From positions 1 through 64,000 of the forward strand of contig JBJOFG010000012.1 of assembly GCA_046048875.1 (NCBI GenBank): a stretch of 64,000 bases of DNA. Reading direction: 5' to 3'. Of this stretch, positions 27,188-35,443 are shown one piece after another. Made by a program: the position numbers and the translations under genes. Under the pieces are notes generated by a model. The model was not told the origin of the DNA. It saw only the letters and a program-made list of their open reading frames with translations, and made no database searches. The stretch comes from CAIZGX01 sp046048875 (GTDB taxonomy: Bacteria; Bacteroidota; Bacteroidia; Flavobacteriales_D; Sanyastnellaceae). How positions within the stretch are numbered: position 1 is the stretch's first letter; each line of letters begins with the position of its first letter.

Positions 27188-28807
27188 CTAATGTATAAGA
27201 TTCAGAGAATACAATGCAAAGCCTTGTTCAGATTCGCTGTTAGCAGGAGAAAGACGCTGAAGTCGGAAGCCTGAATCTTCATATTGCTTGGCACGTGGAT
27301 ATGCCTCTTCCCTGCCCCATATGATGAGATAATTGGGGTCGGGTGCTGGGAGTCGTTTCGAATCGTAAACAGGTTGATGGGTGATTTGCTGCTTCAGCTG
27401 ATCCAAAGACTTCTTCTGAGTCATGGAAAACGGATGAGTGAATTTCCCGACATAATGCATCGGCAACCAAACCGACTCCTCGCCTTTCCAATTGTCGATG
27501 ACCACGTTTTGAAAATCACCCCGCTCATAAAGCGCTCTTGATGCTTCGAGGTATTTTGACTTTGGAATGTAGAAGGAATAACTGACGGTGTAGATGGCAG
27601 AGAGGTAGATGGAGAGGCGGATTAATTTGGTAGGCCAAGATTCTTCGAAAGATGTTTCACAAGATGCGGAGCAAGATCCATTGGAAGATGCCTTGCAAGA
27701 CGCTTCGCAAGGGTTACGCTTAGAAATTGTTCTGATCAATAATAACAAAACAAAAGGCACTGCTGGCAGCAAAAAGCGCTCCTGTCTATTTGGAAAAAAT
27801 AAATGAAATCCAATAAACACCACCGTTCCTAAAAAAATGCAAATCACTTGCGAAGCATCTTTCATCGAATCTTGTGAAACATCTTGCAAGGCATCTTTCG
27901 AAGAATCTTGCTCGGCATCAGGCCTGCGGCGAAAGGATAACAGAAATACGATTGTTATTGCCGGAAAGATGTAATATGAAACCAGAGCGAAGTAAGAAAA
28001 AACATTACTCGGGTAGTCGGAAAAGTGCGTGGCGTTGTAGGATTGGTAGTCGAGTAAATGCTGATAAATGGGTTTGTGCCAAAATAAAAGATTGTCGATT
28101 TGAGTCAATGCAAAGCCCAGTGTGAAGAAGATTCCGAAGAGCAAGGCCCCACTCCACTTGCGTTTCCAAAGCAAGTACATTCCAAGTGTTAAAGGAAAGA
28201 AGACCAATTGGTAGCGCATTCCAACCGAAACTGAAAATGCCAAGGCAGCAATGATTAATGCGATCAAGCGCTCACGCTCGATATACTTCAACACATACAA
28301 ATAGGCCAACAAGACAAAAGGTATGCAAGCGGTTTCAACCAACTGATGGACACTGAAAACGGTAACCACTCCACCGAAAACCCAAAACCAAATGGCATAC
28401 ATGCGCCACTGAACCGAATCAATCAATCGCTCAGCTAGTTTCACGAAGAGGTACACTCCCCACAAACTCAAGGCCGCATGAAACAGACGAAGTACAAAGG
28501 CTTGTATGAATGGATTCGCTATACCAAGGATTGCACAGAACTTCAAGACTAAAAAATTCAAAAAGTAGTAGGCGTAACTGAAGGGTTGTGCATGATCGGT
28601 TTGATTGTATGCATTCGGAAACCAGTTGTGATAGTTCTCTCCGTGCACCCAAGAAGAAACCGGTTCAACGGCCAAGAAGTGGTCGTCGGACATGATATAT
28701 CCTTCCGAAAAAACAGCTGCGATTAAACGAACCACTGCTGCCGCAAACAGAACACGACGAAGCCATTTCCCTTCAGTCGAAAAAAAATAATCTAACATTT
28801 TTCTCAT
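27188..28807 (-). CDS. Polytopic membrane protein, GT-C glycosyltransferase-like (Alg9/mannosyltransferase type)
   Basis: 539 residues with about 9-11 hydrophobic segments. The first loop after TM1 contains SDDHFLAVEPVSSWVHG, an acidic motif typical of GT-C transferases that use polyprenyl-linked sugars (catalytic Asp in the first extracytoplasmic loop). A C-terminal soluble part follows the last helix (about 420-539). Odd: two hydrophilic loops contain in-frame 12-nt hairpin repeat arrays (residues about 297-320 and 366-390) that flank a two-helix segment. Start overlaps the carboxylase stop by four bases. Donor and acceptor unknown. Confidence 0.7.
   Translation of the reverse strand: MRKMLDYFFSTEGKWLRRVLFAAAVVRLIAAVFSEGYIMSDDHFLAVEPVSSWVHGENYHNWFPNAYNQTDHAQPFSYAYYFLNFLVLKFCAILGIANPFIQAFVLRLFHAALSLWGVYLFVKLAERLIDSVQWRMYAIWFWVFGGVVTVFSVHQLVETACIPFVLLAYLYVLKYIERERLIALIIAALAFSVSVGMRYQLVFFPLTLGMYLLWKRKWSGALLFGIFFTLGFALTQIDNLLFWHKPIYQHLLDYQSYNATHFSDYPSNVFSYFALVSYYIFPAITIVFLLSFRRRPDAEQDSSKDALQDVSQDSMKDASQVICIFLGTVVFIGFHLFFPNRQERFLLPAVPFVLLLLIRTISKRNPCEASCKASSNGSCSASCETSFEESWPTKLIRLSIYLSAIYTVSYSFYIPKSKYLEASRALYERGDFQNVVIDNWKGEESVWLPMHYVGKFTHPFSMTQKKSLDQLKQQITHQPVYDSKRLPAPDPNYLIIWGREEAYPRAKQYEDSGFRLQRLSPANSESEQGFALYSLNLIH
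27638..27709. repeat. Mini-hairpin array A (six 12-nt units, AGA on plus strand)
   Basis: Units on the plus strand, written spacer-stem-loop-stem: AGA-TTC-TTC-GAA, AGA-TGT-TTC-ACA, AGA-TGC-GGA-GCA, AGA-TCC-ATT-GGA, AGA-TGC-CTT-GCA, AGA-CGC-TTC-GCA. Five of six stems are perfectly complementary although four different stem sequences occur. Read in the gene (minus strand) each unit is four codons aligned with stem, loop, stem and spacer, giving peptides such as CEAS, CKAS, SNGS, CSAS, CETS, FEES. Inverted relative to array B: AAGATTCTTCGAAAGATG (27637-27654) is the exact reverse complement of 27892-27909. Confidence 0.92.
27849..27917. repeat. Mini-hairpin array B (six 12-nt units, TCT on plus strand)
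   Basis: Stem-loop-stem units with TCT spacers: TGC-GAA-GCA, TTC-ATC-GAA, TGT-GAA-ACA, TGC-AAG-GCA, TTC-GAA-GAA, TGC-TCG-GCA. All six stems are perfectly complementary. Read in the gene (minus strand) they give the acidic four-residue repeats DSSK, DALQ, DVSQ, DSMK, DASQ, one base out of phase with the frame used in array A. Arrays B and A form a large inverted pair around about 140 bp of unique coding sequence. Confidence 0.92.
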
Positions 28808-30444
28808 GTTTGAAGCACCCCAACTGAGTACGGACGTTCCGCCGGTGCATTCGACGCGGCCTCAAGACCCATGCTTATCCATTTACGTGTTTCAGTCGGA
28901 TCAATCACTGCGTCTAACCACAATCGCGATGCGGCATAGTATGGAGAAGTTTGCTCGTCATACTTCGACTTGATACGATTGAACATTTCCGCTTCACGCT
29001 CAGGGGTAATGGTCTCTCCTTTCGCTTTCAAAGAAGCCACTTCAATCTGAAGCAACACTTTCGCAGCTTGAGCACCGCCCATAACTGCTACTTGCGCGGT
29101 AGGCCAACCCACAATCAAACGCGGATCGTAAGCCTTACCGCACATGGCGTAGTTGCCAGCTCCGTAACTATTCCCCATCACAATGGTGAACTTAGGCACA
29201 ACACTGTTGGCTTGCGCATTCACCATCTTCGCGCCGTCTTTGATAATTCCTCCGTGCTCACTCTTGCTTCCCACCATGAATCCAGTAACGTCTTGCAAGA
29301 AGACCAAAGGGATGTTCTTCTGATTGCAATTCATGATGAACCGAGCCGCTTTATCGGCACTGTCGCTATAGATCACACCACCGAATTGAATGCCGTCTTT
29401 CTTACTCTTGATCACTTCGCGCTGATTCGCGACAATACCTACCGACCATCCATTGATGCGGGCATAAACACACACAATGCTCTTTCCGTATTCCGCCTTG
29501 TATTCCGTGTATTCGCTGTTGTCGACCAAGCATTCAATCATTTCACGCACTTCATACGAAGTGGTTCTGTCGGTTGGAAGTATTCCCAGCACATCTTCCA
29601 TTTTGCGTTTTGGAAGTGACGCCGCAATGCGATCGAAGCCAGCATCTTTCGAAACCTTGCCTTGCGAGCTTAAGAGTTTCTTCAAGGTGTCCAAGGCGTC
29701 TTTATCGTTCGCGGCTTTGTAGTCGGTCACACCACTGATCTCGCAATGGGTAGTTGCTCCGCCCAAGGTCTCGTTATCTACTTCCTCGCCAATGGCTGCC
29801 TTCACCAAATATGAACCCGCTAGGAAGATGCTTCCTGTTTGGTCTACGATTAATGCTTCATCGCTCATGATTGGCAAGTACGCGCCACCCGCAACGCAGC
29901 TACCCATTACGGCAGCGTATTGTGGAATACCCATGCTGCTCATGCGCGCATTGTTTCTGAATATTCTTCCGAAGTGTTCTTTATCGGGGAAGATCTCGTC
30001 TTGCATCGGCAAGTACACCCCAGCGCTATCTACCAAATAAATAATTGGAATGTGATTCTCCATGGCAATCTCTTGCGCACGAAGGTTCTTCTTTCCTGTA
30101 ATGGGGAACCACGCCCCAGCCTTAACGGTGGCATCGTTCGCAACCACCAAACACAGCTTCTTCGAAACGTATCCCATCACCACTACTACTCCGCCTGCTG
30201 GACATCCGCCGTGTTCTTCGTACATACCGTCTCCCGCAAATGCTCCAATTTCAATCCGCTCGGTGTCTTTGTCCAAGAGATAATCGACACGTTCACGCGC
30301 GGTCATCTTTCCCTTTTCATGTTCCTTCTCAATGCGTTTTCTTCCACCACCTTCGTATATTTTTTTCAATCTACGCTGAAGGTCTGCAATGCGTTGAAGC
30401 ATCTTATCTTCGTTTTTGTTGAATTCCAATTCTTTCGAGTCCAT
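28804..30444 (-). CDS. Acyl-CoA carboxylase, carboxyltransferase subunit (MCC-beta/PCC-beta type)
   Basis: 546 residues. Crotonase-fold carboxyltransferase with both halves: N-half with KMTARERVDYLLD (about 47-59) and GGCPAGGVVVVMG, mid region with the oxyanion-type AGGAYLPIMSDE (about 185-196), and C-half with QDVTGFMVGSKSEHGGIIKDGAKM and GNSYGAGNYAMCG. Motifs are closest to the methylcrotonoyl-CoA carboxylase beta subunit, acting with a biotin-carrying alpha subunit not present here. Lies between a binding lipoprotein (25-nt gap) and the GT-C gene (ATGA overlap), an odd operon for this enzyme. Confidence 0.9.
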   Translation of the reverse strand: MDSKELEFNKNEDKMLQRIADLQRRLKKIYEGGGRKRIEKEHEKGKMTARERVDYLLDKDTERIEIGAFAGDGMYEEHGGCPAGGVVVVMGYVSKKLCLVVANDATVKAGAWFPITGKKNLRAQEIAMENHIPIIYLVDSAGVYLPMQDEIFPDKEHFGRIFRNNARMSSMGIPQYAAVMGSCVAGGAYLPIMSDEALIVDQTGSIFLAGSYLVKAAIGEEVDNETLGGATTHCEISGVTDYKAANDKDALDTLKKLLSSQGKVSKDAGFDRIAASLPKRKMEDVLGILPTDRTTSYEVREMIECLVDNSEYTEYKAEYGKSIVCVYARINGWSVGIVANQREVIKSKKDGIQFGGVIYSDSADKAARFIMNCNQKNIPLVFLQDVTGFMVGSKSEHGGIIKDGAKMVNAQANSVVPKFTIVMGNSYGAGNYAMCGKAYDPRLIVGWPTAQVAVMGGAQAAKVLLQIEVASLKAKGETITPEREAEMFNRIKSKYDEQTSPYYAASRLWLDAVIDPTETRKWISMGLEAASNAPAERPYSVGVLQT

Positions 30445-30469
30445 GCGCCAAAGTTAAGTTATGCGTGTT

Positions 30470-31588
30470 CTATTGTGTTCGTTGAAAGTAGTTTCCTTTA
30501 AATGTTGAATCGACTAAAACCTGCTTCAATTCTTGAAGCAAAACATGCGGTTCAATCAGCGCTTTGTCGAAGAACCCATTGTCTGCTGCATTACATATAA
30601 ACATTTTTTTCTGTTGAAATGGTTTGGTTTGAATGAACTCCGGATGAATGGTTGAAAGCGATACATTCCATGTATTGGGAAAATACACCAATTCGCCATA
30701 GACATCGGCTTCATTCAAAGCGAATAACATTCTTTCCTTGTCGAAGTTCAAATTCCCTTTACCATCCCGAGCACCAACATATTCAGCCCCCGCGTCTTTC
30801 AACAAAGTAGACCAATAGGATTTGTTATTCGCAACGGTCCAGTCGCTTCCGTTGTTGGTAGCGAAGAAAACTTTAAGCCGAAGCCTAGATTCTTCGAAAG
30901 ATGTTGCACAAGAACCTTCGGTAAATCCTTGCGGAGCATCTTTTGAAAAATCTTTCGAAGAATCAATGTATTCCCTTTCAATTTCAGCAAACAACTCTCT
31001 CGCCAAGACATCTTTTCGAAGAATAAATCCAAAAACATAAAGCCACTCTGCCTTACCAAGCGGATGTTCTTCCAAGTATTCAGACGTTGGAATAACGGCG
31101 CAGTTCGGCAACTTGGCCTGGTATTGTGTGGGTTCAAATGGAACGCTAAAAAGAACGGTAGGATTCAATGCCATTAGATCTTCCAGATTGACCTCTCCAT
31201 TTCGGGTTAGGTTTAACGTACTTCCTTGCTGAATTTGACCTTGCAAAGCTGGAATCTGAATGCGGTCTGAATAGGTTACTGCGCAAACGTTTTTCATTTC
31301 ACCCAATGCATTTACAAAGTAGGAATGAGTGGTGCTAAGTAAAGCAACACGCGCAGGATTTGAACTAGACAAAGAAACGGAATGAGAAACAGAGGCAGAA
31401 TCAGAATCAGAATCAGAATGAGATAGAAACTGAATAAGAGTATCGCCTTCAATTTTAACAACACGAAAACCGGTGGCGTATTTAGGTTGAAAAATAACAA
31501 TCACCTGACCCGTCGTATTGCCATTGGAACAGGCGTTCAGAAAAGCAGCGCTAATGAGCAAAAGGAAAAGAAGGCGGTGCAATTTCAT
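30470..31588 (-). CDS. Periplasmic-binding lipoprotein of ABC-transporter type (BtuF/FepB-like)
   Basis: 372 residues from ATG at 31588, which begins a lipoprotein signal peptide (MKLHRLLFLLLISAAF, lipobox LNAC, Cys about 20). The body has two lobes joined by a helix as in cluster A-II binding proteins (class III fold): RVALLSTTHSYFVNALG and NLEDLMALNPTVLFSV motifs in the first lobe, LRLKVFFATNNGSDWTV and CNAADNGFFDKALIEPHVLLQELK in the second. Ligand probably a metal chelate or vitamin B12 (inference). Two odd low-complexity insertions: a TCT-NNN serine repeat (residues 56-74) and mini-hairpin array C (about 209-234, in the inter-lobe region). No permease or ATPase neighbour. Confidence 0.75.
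   Translation of the reverse strand: MKLHRLLFLLLISAAFLNACSNGNTTGQVIVIFQPKYATGFRVVKIEGDTLIQFLSHSDSDSDSASVSHSVSLSSSNPARVALLSTTHSYFVNALGEMKNVCAVTYSDRIQIPALQGQIQQGSTLNLTRNGEVNLEDLMALNPTVLFSVPFEPTQYQAKLPNCAVIPTSEYLEEHPLGKAEWLYVFGFILRKDVLARELFAEIEREYIDSSKDFSKDAPQGFTEGSCATSFEESRLRLKVFFATNNGSDWTVANNKSYWSTLLKDAGAEYVGARDGKGNLNFDKERMLFALNEADVYGELVYFPNTWNVSLSTIHPEFIQTKPFQQKKMFICNAADNGFFDKALIEPHVLLQELKQVLVDSTFKGNYFQRTQ
30887..30962. repeat. Mini-hairpin array C (3+3 units, head-to-head)
   Basis: Plus strand: AGA-TTC-TTC-GAA, AGA-TGT-TGC-ACA, AGA-ACC-TTC-GGT, then a 7-nt centre (30923-30929), then TGC-GGA-GCA, TCT-TTT-TGA-AAA, TCT-TTC-GAA-GAA. All six stems are perfectly complementary, with five different stem sequences. 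The two halves have opposite polarity, so the ends form a 15-bp inverted repeat (30888-30902 against 30950-30964). The array is in frame in the binding-lipoprotein gene and shares its flank CCTAGATTCTTCGAAAGATG with array A. Confidence 0.93.
31367..31423. repeat. 6-nt periodic AGA-NNN (TCT-NNN) serine repeat
   Basis: AGA recurs every six bases ten times (one copy GGA): the minus strand reads TCT-CAT, TCT-GAT (three times), TCT-GCC, TCT-GTT and so on, encoding alternating Ser with Asp, His, Ala or Val in the binding lipoprotein. It uses the same AGA/TCT trinucleotide as the hairpin arrays but has no stems. May be slippage-prone; codons are uninterrupted so length change in steps of 6 keeps the frame. 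Confidence 0.75.
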
Positions 31589-31607
31589 GCGGCAAAAGTA
31601 CACAAGA

Positions 31608-31635
31608 AAAAAGCCACTCTCTTGAGTGGCTTTTT
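31608..31635 (-). terminator. Rho-independent terminator after the sigma-factor operon
   Basis: Perfect 12-bp stem AAAAAGCCACTC (31608-31619) / GAGTGGCTTTTT (31624-31635), loop TCTT. On the minus strand it starts 2 nt after the stop codon of the 36-residue microgene (31638) and ends in a T-tract, so it terminates that operon. Confidence 0.9.
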
Positions 31636-31637
31636 CA

Positions 31638-31748
31638 TTAGTTCCAAATATAACTTTTGGTAACCGGTTGCAGCTGTTCGTATGCTGAAAGAATAATCTC
31701 TTCCGACTCCATAAAAGCTACTAAATCTTGAAGGGTAAAATCTTGCAT
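31638..31748 (-). CDS. 36-residue microprotein downstream of the sigma factor
   Basis: ATG at 31748, stop TAA at 31638-31640. Acidic sequence beginning MQDFTLQDLVAFMESEEIIL and ending in SYIWN. Support: it lies 66 bp downstream of the sigma-factor stop on the same strand, its stop is 2 nt from a perfect terminator hairpin, and its composition is protein-like (amphipathic helix predicted at about 5-24). No family recognised. It could modulate the sigma factor (inference only); otherwise it may be a random open frame in a 3' UTR. Confidence 0.5.
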   Translation of the reverse strand: MQDFTLQDLVAFMESEEIILSAYEQLQPVTKSYIWN

Positions 31749-31814
31749 AGGCGCGTTTAATTTTTAGGCTTAACGCAACCTTTGTTTTCGATATTGCCCT
31801 TGGGCTAAACTTTT

Positions 31815-32399
31815 TTAGATCACCAGTTTAATATTGTACTTTTCAATGTGCTTACGAAGATTGATTAACGCGTAGCGCATTCTTCCCAATGCCGTATTGA
31901 TACTGATGTTCAAGTGATCTGCAATTTCCTTGAAGCTCATGTCGTAAACAATACGCATCATTACAATTTCACGTTGCTCTGAAGGAAGCATTCCAATGAG
32001 CTGACGAACTTCTTTGGTAACTTCCTTTTGAATCACTTGCTTCTCAACGTTCTTCGAAGTCTCTTGAACGAAATCAAGTGGGTCGTATTTATCAGTAGCA
32101 CGCTGGATAGGCATTTTCTTGTTGTTGCGGAAATGGTCTATGCACAAGTTGTGTGCAATGCGCATGATCCACGCAGAGAATTTACCTTCTTCGTTGTACT
32201 GTCCATCTTTCAATGCTTGCACAGCCTTGCAGAACGTGTCTTGGAATAAATCGTTTGCTAATTCGCGGTCGCGAACGAACATGTAAATTTTTCCGAACAC
32301 CTTCGACTTGTAGCGAGACATTAACTCACGGAATGCGGGTTCGTTACCATGCATGTACATGGATACCAATTGGCGATCTGATTCGAGTGATAAGCGCAT
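31815..32399 (-). CDS. RNA polymerase sigma factor, ECF-like sigma-70 family
   Basis: 194 residues. Region 2 (about 15-85) with LMSRYKSKVFGKIYMFVRDRELANDLFQDTF and WIMRIAHNLCIDHFR, region 4 (about 130-190) with LPSEQREIVMMRIVYDMSFKEIADHL and the recognition helix NISINTALGRMRYAL. The start at 32399 is chosen because a perfect Shine-Dalgarno AGGAGG lies 5 nt before it, rare in this phylum; an in-frame ATG at 32426 lies upstream of that site. No anti-sigma gene next door; a 36-residue microgene and a terminator follow. Regulon unknown. Confidence 0.9.
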   Translation of the reverse strand: MRLSLESDRQLVSMYMHGNEPAFRELMSRYKSKVFGKIYMFVRDRELANDLFQDTFCKAVQALKDGQYNEEGKFSAWIMRIAHNLCIDHFRNNKKMPIQRATDKYDPLDFVQETSKNVEKQVIQKEVTKEVRQLIGMLPSEQREIVMMRIVYDMSFKEIADHLNISINTALGRMRYALINLRKHIEKYNIKLVI

Positions 32400-32404
32400 A
32401 ACGT

Positions 32405-32410
32405 CCTCCT
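32405..32410 (-). promoter_or_regulatory. Strong Shine-Dalgarno site of the sigma-factor gene
   Basis: Minus strand AGGAGG, 5 nt before ATG at 32399 (within AAAAAAGGAGGACGTTATG). Bacteroidota mRNAs mostly lack such sites, so this one decides the start and suggests high translation. Confidence 0.7.
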
Positions 32411-32490
32411 TTTTTATTTGGTTCAACTTAATTTAGAACTGAAAAAAGTAGTCGTTTATTCTATAGGCGCTTTTTGAGATTTTTGTTTAT

Positions 32491-32510
32491 GATGTCTTTC
32501 TTCCGACATC
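32491..32510. promoter_or_regulatory. Inverted repeat between the divergent sigma-factor and uvrA genes
   Basis: GATGTC (32491-32496) and GACATC (32505-32510) with an 8-nt spacer, in the 180-bp divergent intergenic region. Could be an operator. No further support. Confidence 0.3.
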
Positions 32511-32579
32511 TTGAAAACGAATATAGTTATTCTTTTTACAGAACGCAAACTTTTTTTTACATTTTTTTCTTTCCTACCA

Positions 32580-35402
32580 ATGAACAATAATGTGAATGAA
32601 GAGGTAATACCTTTGACACTTCAAAAGAACAACGTGAAGAACGAGAGCCACAAAACCCACATCATTATTAAAGGTGCACGCGTGCACAATTTGAAAAACG
32701 TATCGGTTTCAATACCCCGAAATAAATTGGTTGTGCTCACGGGATTGAGTGGTTCAGGAAAAAGTAGTTTGGCCTTCAACACATTGTTTGCAGAAGGTCA
32801 GCGCCGATATGTAGAGAGTCTTTCATCCTACGCAAGACAATTCTTGGGGCGCTTCGATAAACCCGATGTCGATTCTATTGTAGGAATCAGTCCAGCTGTT
32901 GCCATTGAGCAAAAAGTAACTGGAAGAAGTTCGAGATCAACGGTTGGAACTTCCACCGAAATCTACGATTACATTAAATTGTTGTATGCGCGCATTGGCA
33001 TAACCTACTCTCCTACTTCAGGAAAAGCAATTACAAAGAACAACACATCTGATGTGGTGAATACCATTTTCAAATTGAAAAATGACACACGTTTCGCCAT
33101 TGTTTGTCCGCTTAAAATTGAATCTGAAACATCGTTTCAAATCGCAAAAGAAACATTACTTGCTCAAGGATTCAGTCGATTAGTTGTTGGAAACGATTTT
33201 GTTGAAATTCAAGAAGCAGAATACTCATCGAAGCAATTGTATTATTTGCTCATCGATCGTATGTCAAAAGACGACGAGTTGGAAGCATCGCGTTTAGGCG
33301 ATAGTGTAGACTTGGCGTTCTCATTGGGACATGGGCATTGCGCACTTTTCTTTCCAGATAAGAAGAGATTTGAAGTGTATGCGAATCAATTGGAGGAAGA
33401 CGGAGTCGTTTACGAAGAGCCTTCGTTGAATTTATTTTCGTTTAACAATCCTGTGGGTGCATGCAAAACGTGTGAAGGATTTGGAAGCATTATCGGTATT
33501 GATTCGAAGCTTGTCATTCCAAATGAAAACTTATCCATTTATCAAGATTGCATCGCTTGTTGGAAAGGCGATAAACTAAGCGGATGGAAAGACGACTTGA
33601 TTCGCAATGCGAAGAAAGCCAACATTCCCATTCATACGCCGTATCGCGATTTAACAACACTTCAGAAGAAAATGTTGTGGGAAGGATGCACGCACTTTCA
33701 CGGAATAAATACATTTTTCAAATACCTCGAAGCAGAGACATACAAGATTCAAAATCGTGTTTTACTCTCTCGCTATCGCGGAAGAACAGCATGTCCTGAA
33801 TGCCGAGGCACACGCCTGAAGAAAGAAGCTAACTATGTAAAAATCGCAAACACTTCTGTTTCTGAATTGATGTTACTTCCATTGCATAAATCGCTTCATT
33901 TTTTTGAAACACTTCAACTTACGAAACACGAAGAATCTGTTGCCAAAAGAATCTTGCTAGAGATTAAAAACAGACTACGTTTTTTGTGTGAAGTGGGATT
34001 GGAATATTTAACACTGAATCGACTTTCGAATACATTAAGTGGTGGTGAAGCCCAACGTATACATCTTGCGACTAGCTTGGGAAGCGCGTTGGTTGGATCC
34101 ATGTACATTCTAGATGAACCTAGCATTGGATTGCATCCGCGCGACAGCAAACGATTGCTCGAAGTGTTGAAGAATTTACGTGATCAAGGGAATACAGTAA
34201 TTGTTGTTGAACACGAAGAAGAAATCATTCGCAACGCCGATTACATCATAGATATTGGTCCAGAGGCCGGTGCTAAAGGTGGAGAGATTGTGTTTGAAGG
34301 AATGGCGAAAGAATTGAAAAAAAAAGGCAAAACTTTAACGGGTGAATATCTGCGGGGCGACAAGAAAATTCACATAGAAAAAACGAAGAAGAAACTCAAC
34401 GATTTCATTTCGTTAAAGGAAGTAAATCTTCACAATTTATCTAATACAAGCATTGATATACCTCTTCACGCATTCAGCGTGATTACTGGGGTTAGCGGAT
34501 CTGGAAAAAGTACGTTAATCAAGAGTGTCCTCTACCCTGCTCTTCAAAATGCATTGAATGGCATAGCGGAAAACAGCTCGAATTACAGCGAACTTTCTGG
34601 AAGCATTTCTTCCATCAAAGCATTGGAATTTGTTGACCAAAATCCGATTGGAAAAAGTAGTCGTTCAAACCCTGCGACCTACTTAAAAATATACGACGAC
34701 ATTCGCGCACTTTTCACTTCACAACCTTTGGCTAAACAGCGCAACATGAAGCCTGCATTTTTCTCGTTCAACGTAACAGGTGGACGCTGTGATACCTGCG
34801 AAGGAGAAGGCATTCAGACAATTGAGATGCAGTTTATGGCCGACGTAGAATTGGTTTGCGAAACGTGCAAGGGAAAGCGTTTTAAAGAAGAAGTTTTAGA
34901 TGTGCAATACCGCGGAAAAAACATAGCCGATGTTTTGGATTTGACGGTTGATGAAGCCATTGAATTCTTCGGTGAAGACACATCAACTTCTGCCAAACAT
35001 ATCGTTCAAAAACTTTCTCCACTTAAAGCTGTAGGCCTTGACTACGTAAAGCTTGGACAAAGCAACAGCACCTTATCGGGTGGTGAAGCGCAGCGCATAA
35101 AATTAGCTTCGTTCCTCATCAAAGGACCGAATCAACCGCACACGTTATTCATCTTCGATGAGCCAACAACTGGATTGCATTTTCACGACGTGCAAAAATT
35201 GATGGTTACGTTTCAAGCCTTGTTGGCGCAAGGTCACACTGTGATTGCTATTGAACATCACACCGACGTTATGCGTTGCTCTGATTGGATTGTAGACATT
35301 GGACCAGAAGGCGGCGAGAAAGGCGGAAACATCTTGTATTGTGGGCCTTTCGAAGCATTTTTAAAAACTGATTCTTACACCGCCAAGGCATTAAAAAATT
35401 AG
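32580..35402 (+). CDS. uvrA: Excinuclease ABC subunit A
   Basis: 940 residues from ATG at 32580, the usual UvrA length; an ATG 23 codons upstream would add a non-homologous hydrophobic tail. DNA damage recognition ATPase of nucleotide excision repair. Visible: first Walker A GLSGSGKSSLAF with the UvrB-binding region after it, zinc-binding CxxC pairs (CKTCEGFG and CPECRGT; CDTCEGEG and CETCKGKR), two ABC signatures LSGGEAQR, and second Walker A GVSGSGKSTL. Divergent from the sigma-factor gene. No odd features. Confidence 0.97.
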   Translation: MNNNVNEEVIPLTLQKNNVKNESHKTHIIIKGARVHNLKNVSVSIPRNKLVVLTGLSGSGKSSLAFNTLFAEGQRRYVESLSSYARQFLGRFDKPDVDSIVGISPAVAIEQKVTGRSSRSTVGTSTEIYDYIKLLYARIGITYSPTSGKAITKNNTSDVVNTIFKLKNDTRFAIVCPLKIESETSFQIAKETLLAQGFSRLVVGNDFVEIQEAEYSSKQLYYLLIDRMSKDDELEASRLGDSVDLAFSLGHGHCALFFPDKKRFEVYANQLEEDGVVYEEPSLNLFSFNNPVGACKTCEGFGSIIGIDSKLVIPNENLSIYQDCIACWKGDKLSGWKDDLIRNAKKANIPIHTPYRDLTTLQKKMLWEGCTHFHGINTFFKYLEAETYKIQNRVLLSRYRGRTACPECRGTRLKKEANYVKIANTSVSELMLLPLHKSLHFFETLQLTKHEESVAKRILLEIKNRLRFLCEVGLEYLTLNRLSNTLSGGEAQRIHLATSLGSALVGSMYILDEPSIGLHPRDSKRLLEVLKNLRDQGNTVIVVEHEEEIIRNADYIIDIGPEAGAKGGEIVFEGMAKELKKKGKTLTGEYLRGDKKIHIEKTKKKLNDFISLKEVNLHNLSNTSIDIPLHAFSVITGVSGSGKSTLIKSVLYPALQNALNGIAENSSNYSELSGSISSIKALEFVDQNPIGKSSRSNPATYLKIYDDIRALFTSQPLAKQRNMKPAFFSFNVTGGRCDTCEGEGIQTIEMQFMADVELVCETCKGKRFKEEVLDVQYRGKNIADVLDLTVDEAIEFFGEDTSTSAKHIVQKLSPLKAVGLDYVKLGQSNSTLSGGEAQRIKLASFLIKGPNQPHTLFIFDEPTTGLHFHDVQKLMVTFQALLAQGHTVIAIEHHTDVMRCSDWIVDIGPEGGEKGGNILYCGPFEAFLKTDSYTAKALKN

Positions 35403-35443
35403 TACATCACAAAATATTACTCGAAATAAGTTGTTGTTCAACC

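Noticed and set aside
27609..27806. Plus-strand frame with SSKDVSQDAEQD-type repeats
   Set aside because: It reads through array A on the antisense strand and is open only because the units lack stops in several frames; the membrane protein on the minus strand is the real gene.
31367..31423. Further mini-hairpin array
   Set aside because: The AGA period is 6 nt and the triplets between are not complementary, so it is listed only as a simple repeat.
32511..32579. Longer N-terminus for uvrA
   Set aside because: The extra 23 hydrophobic residues are not found in UvrA; the ATG at 32580 gives the normal 940 residues.
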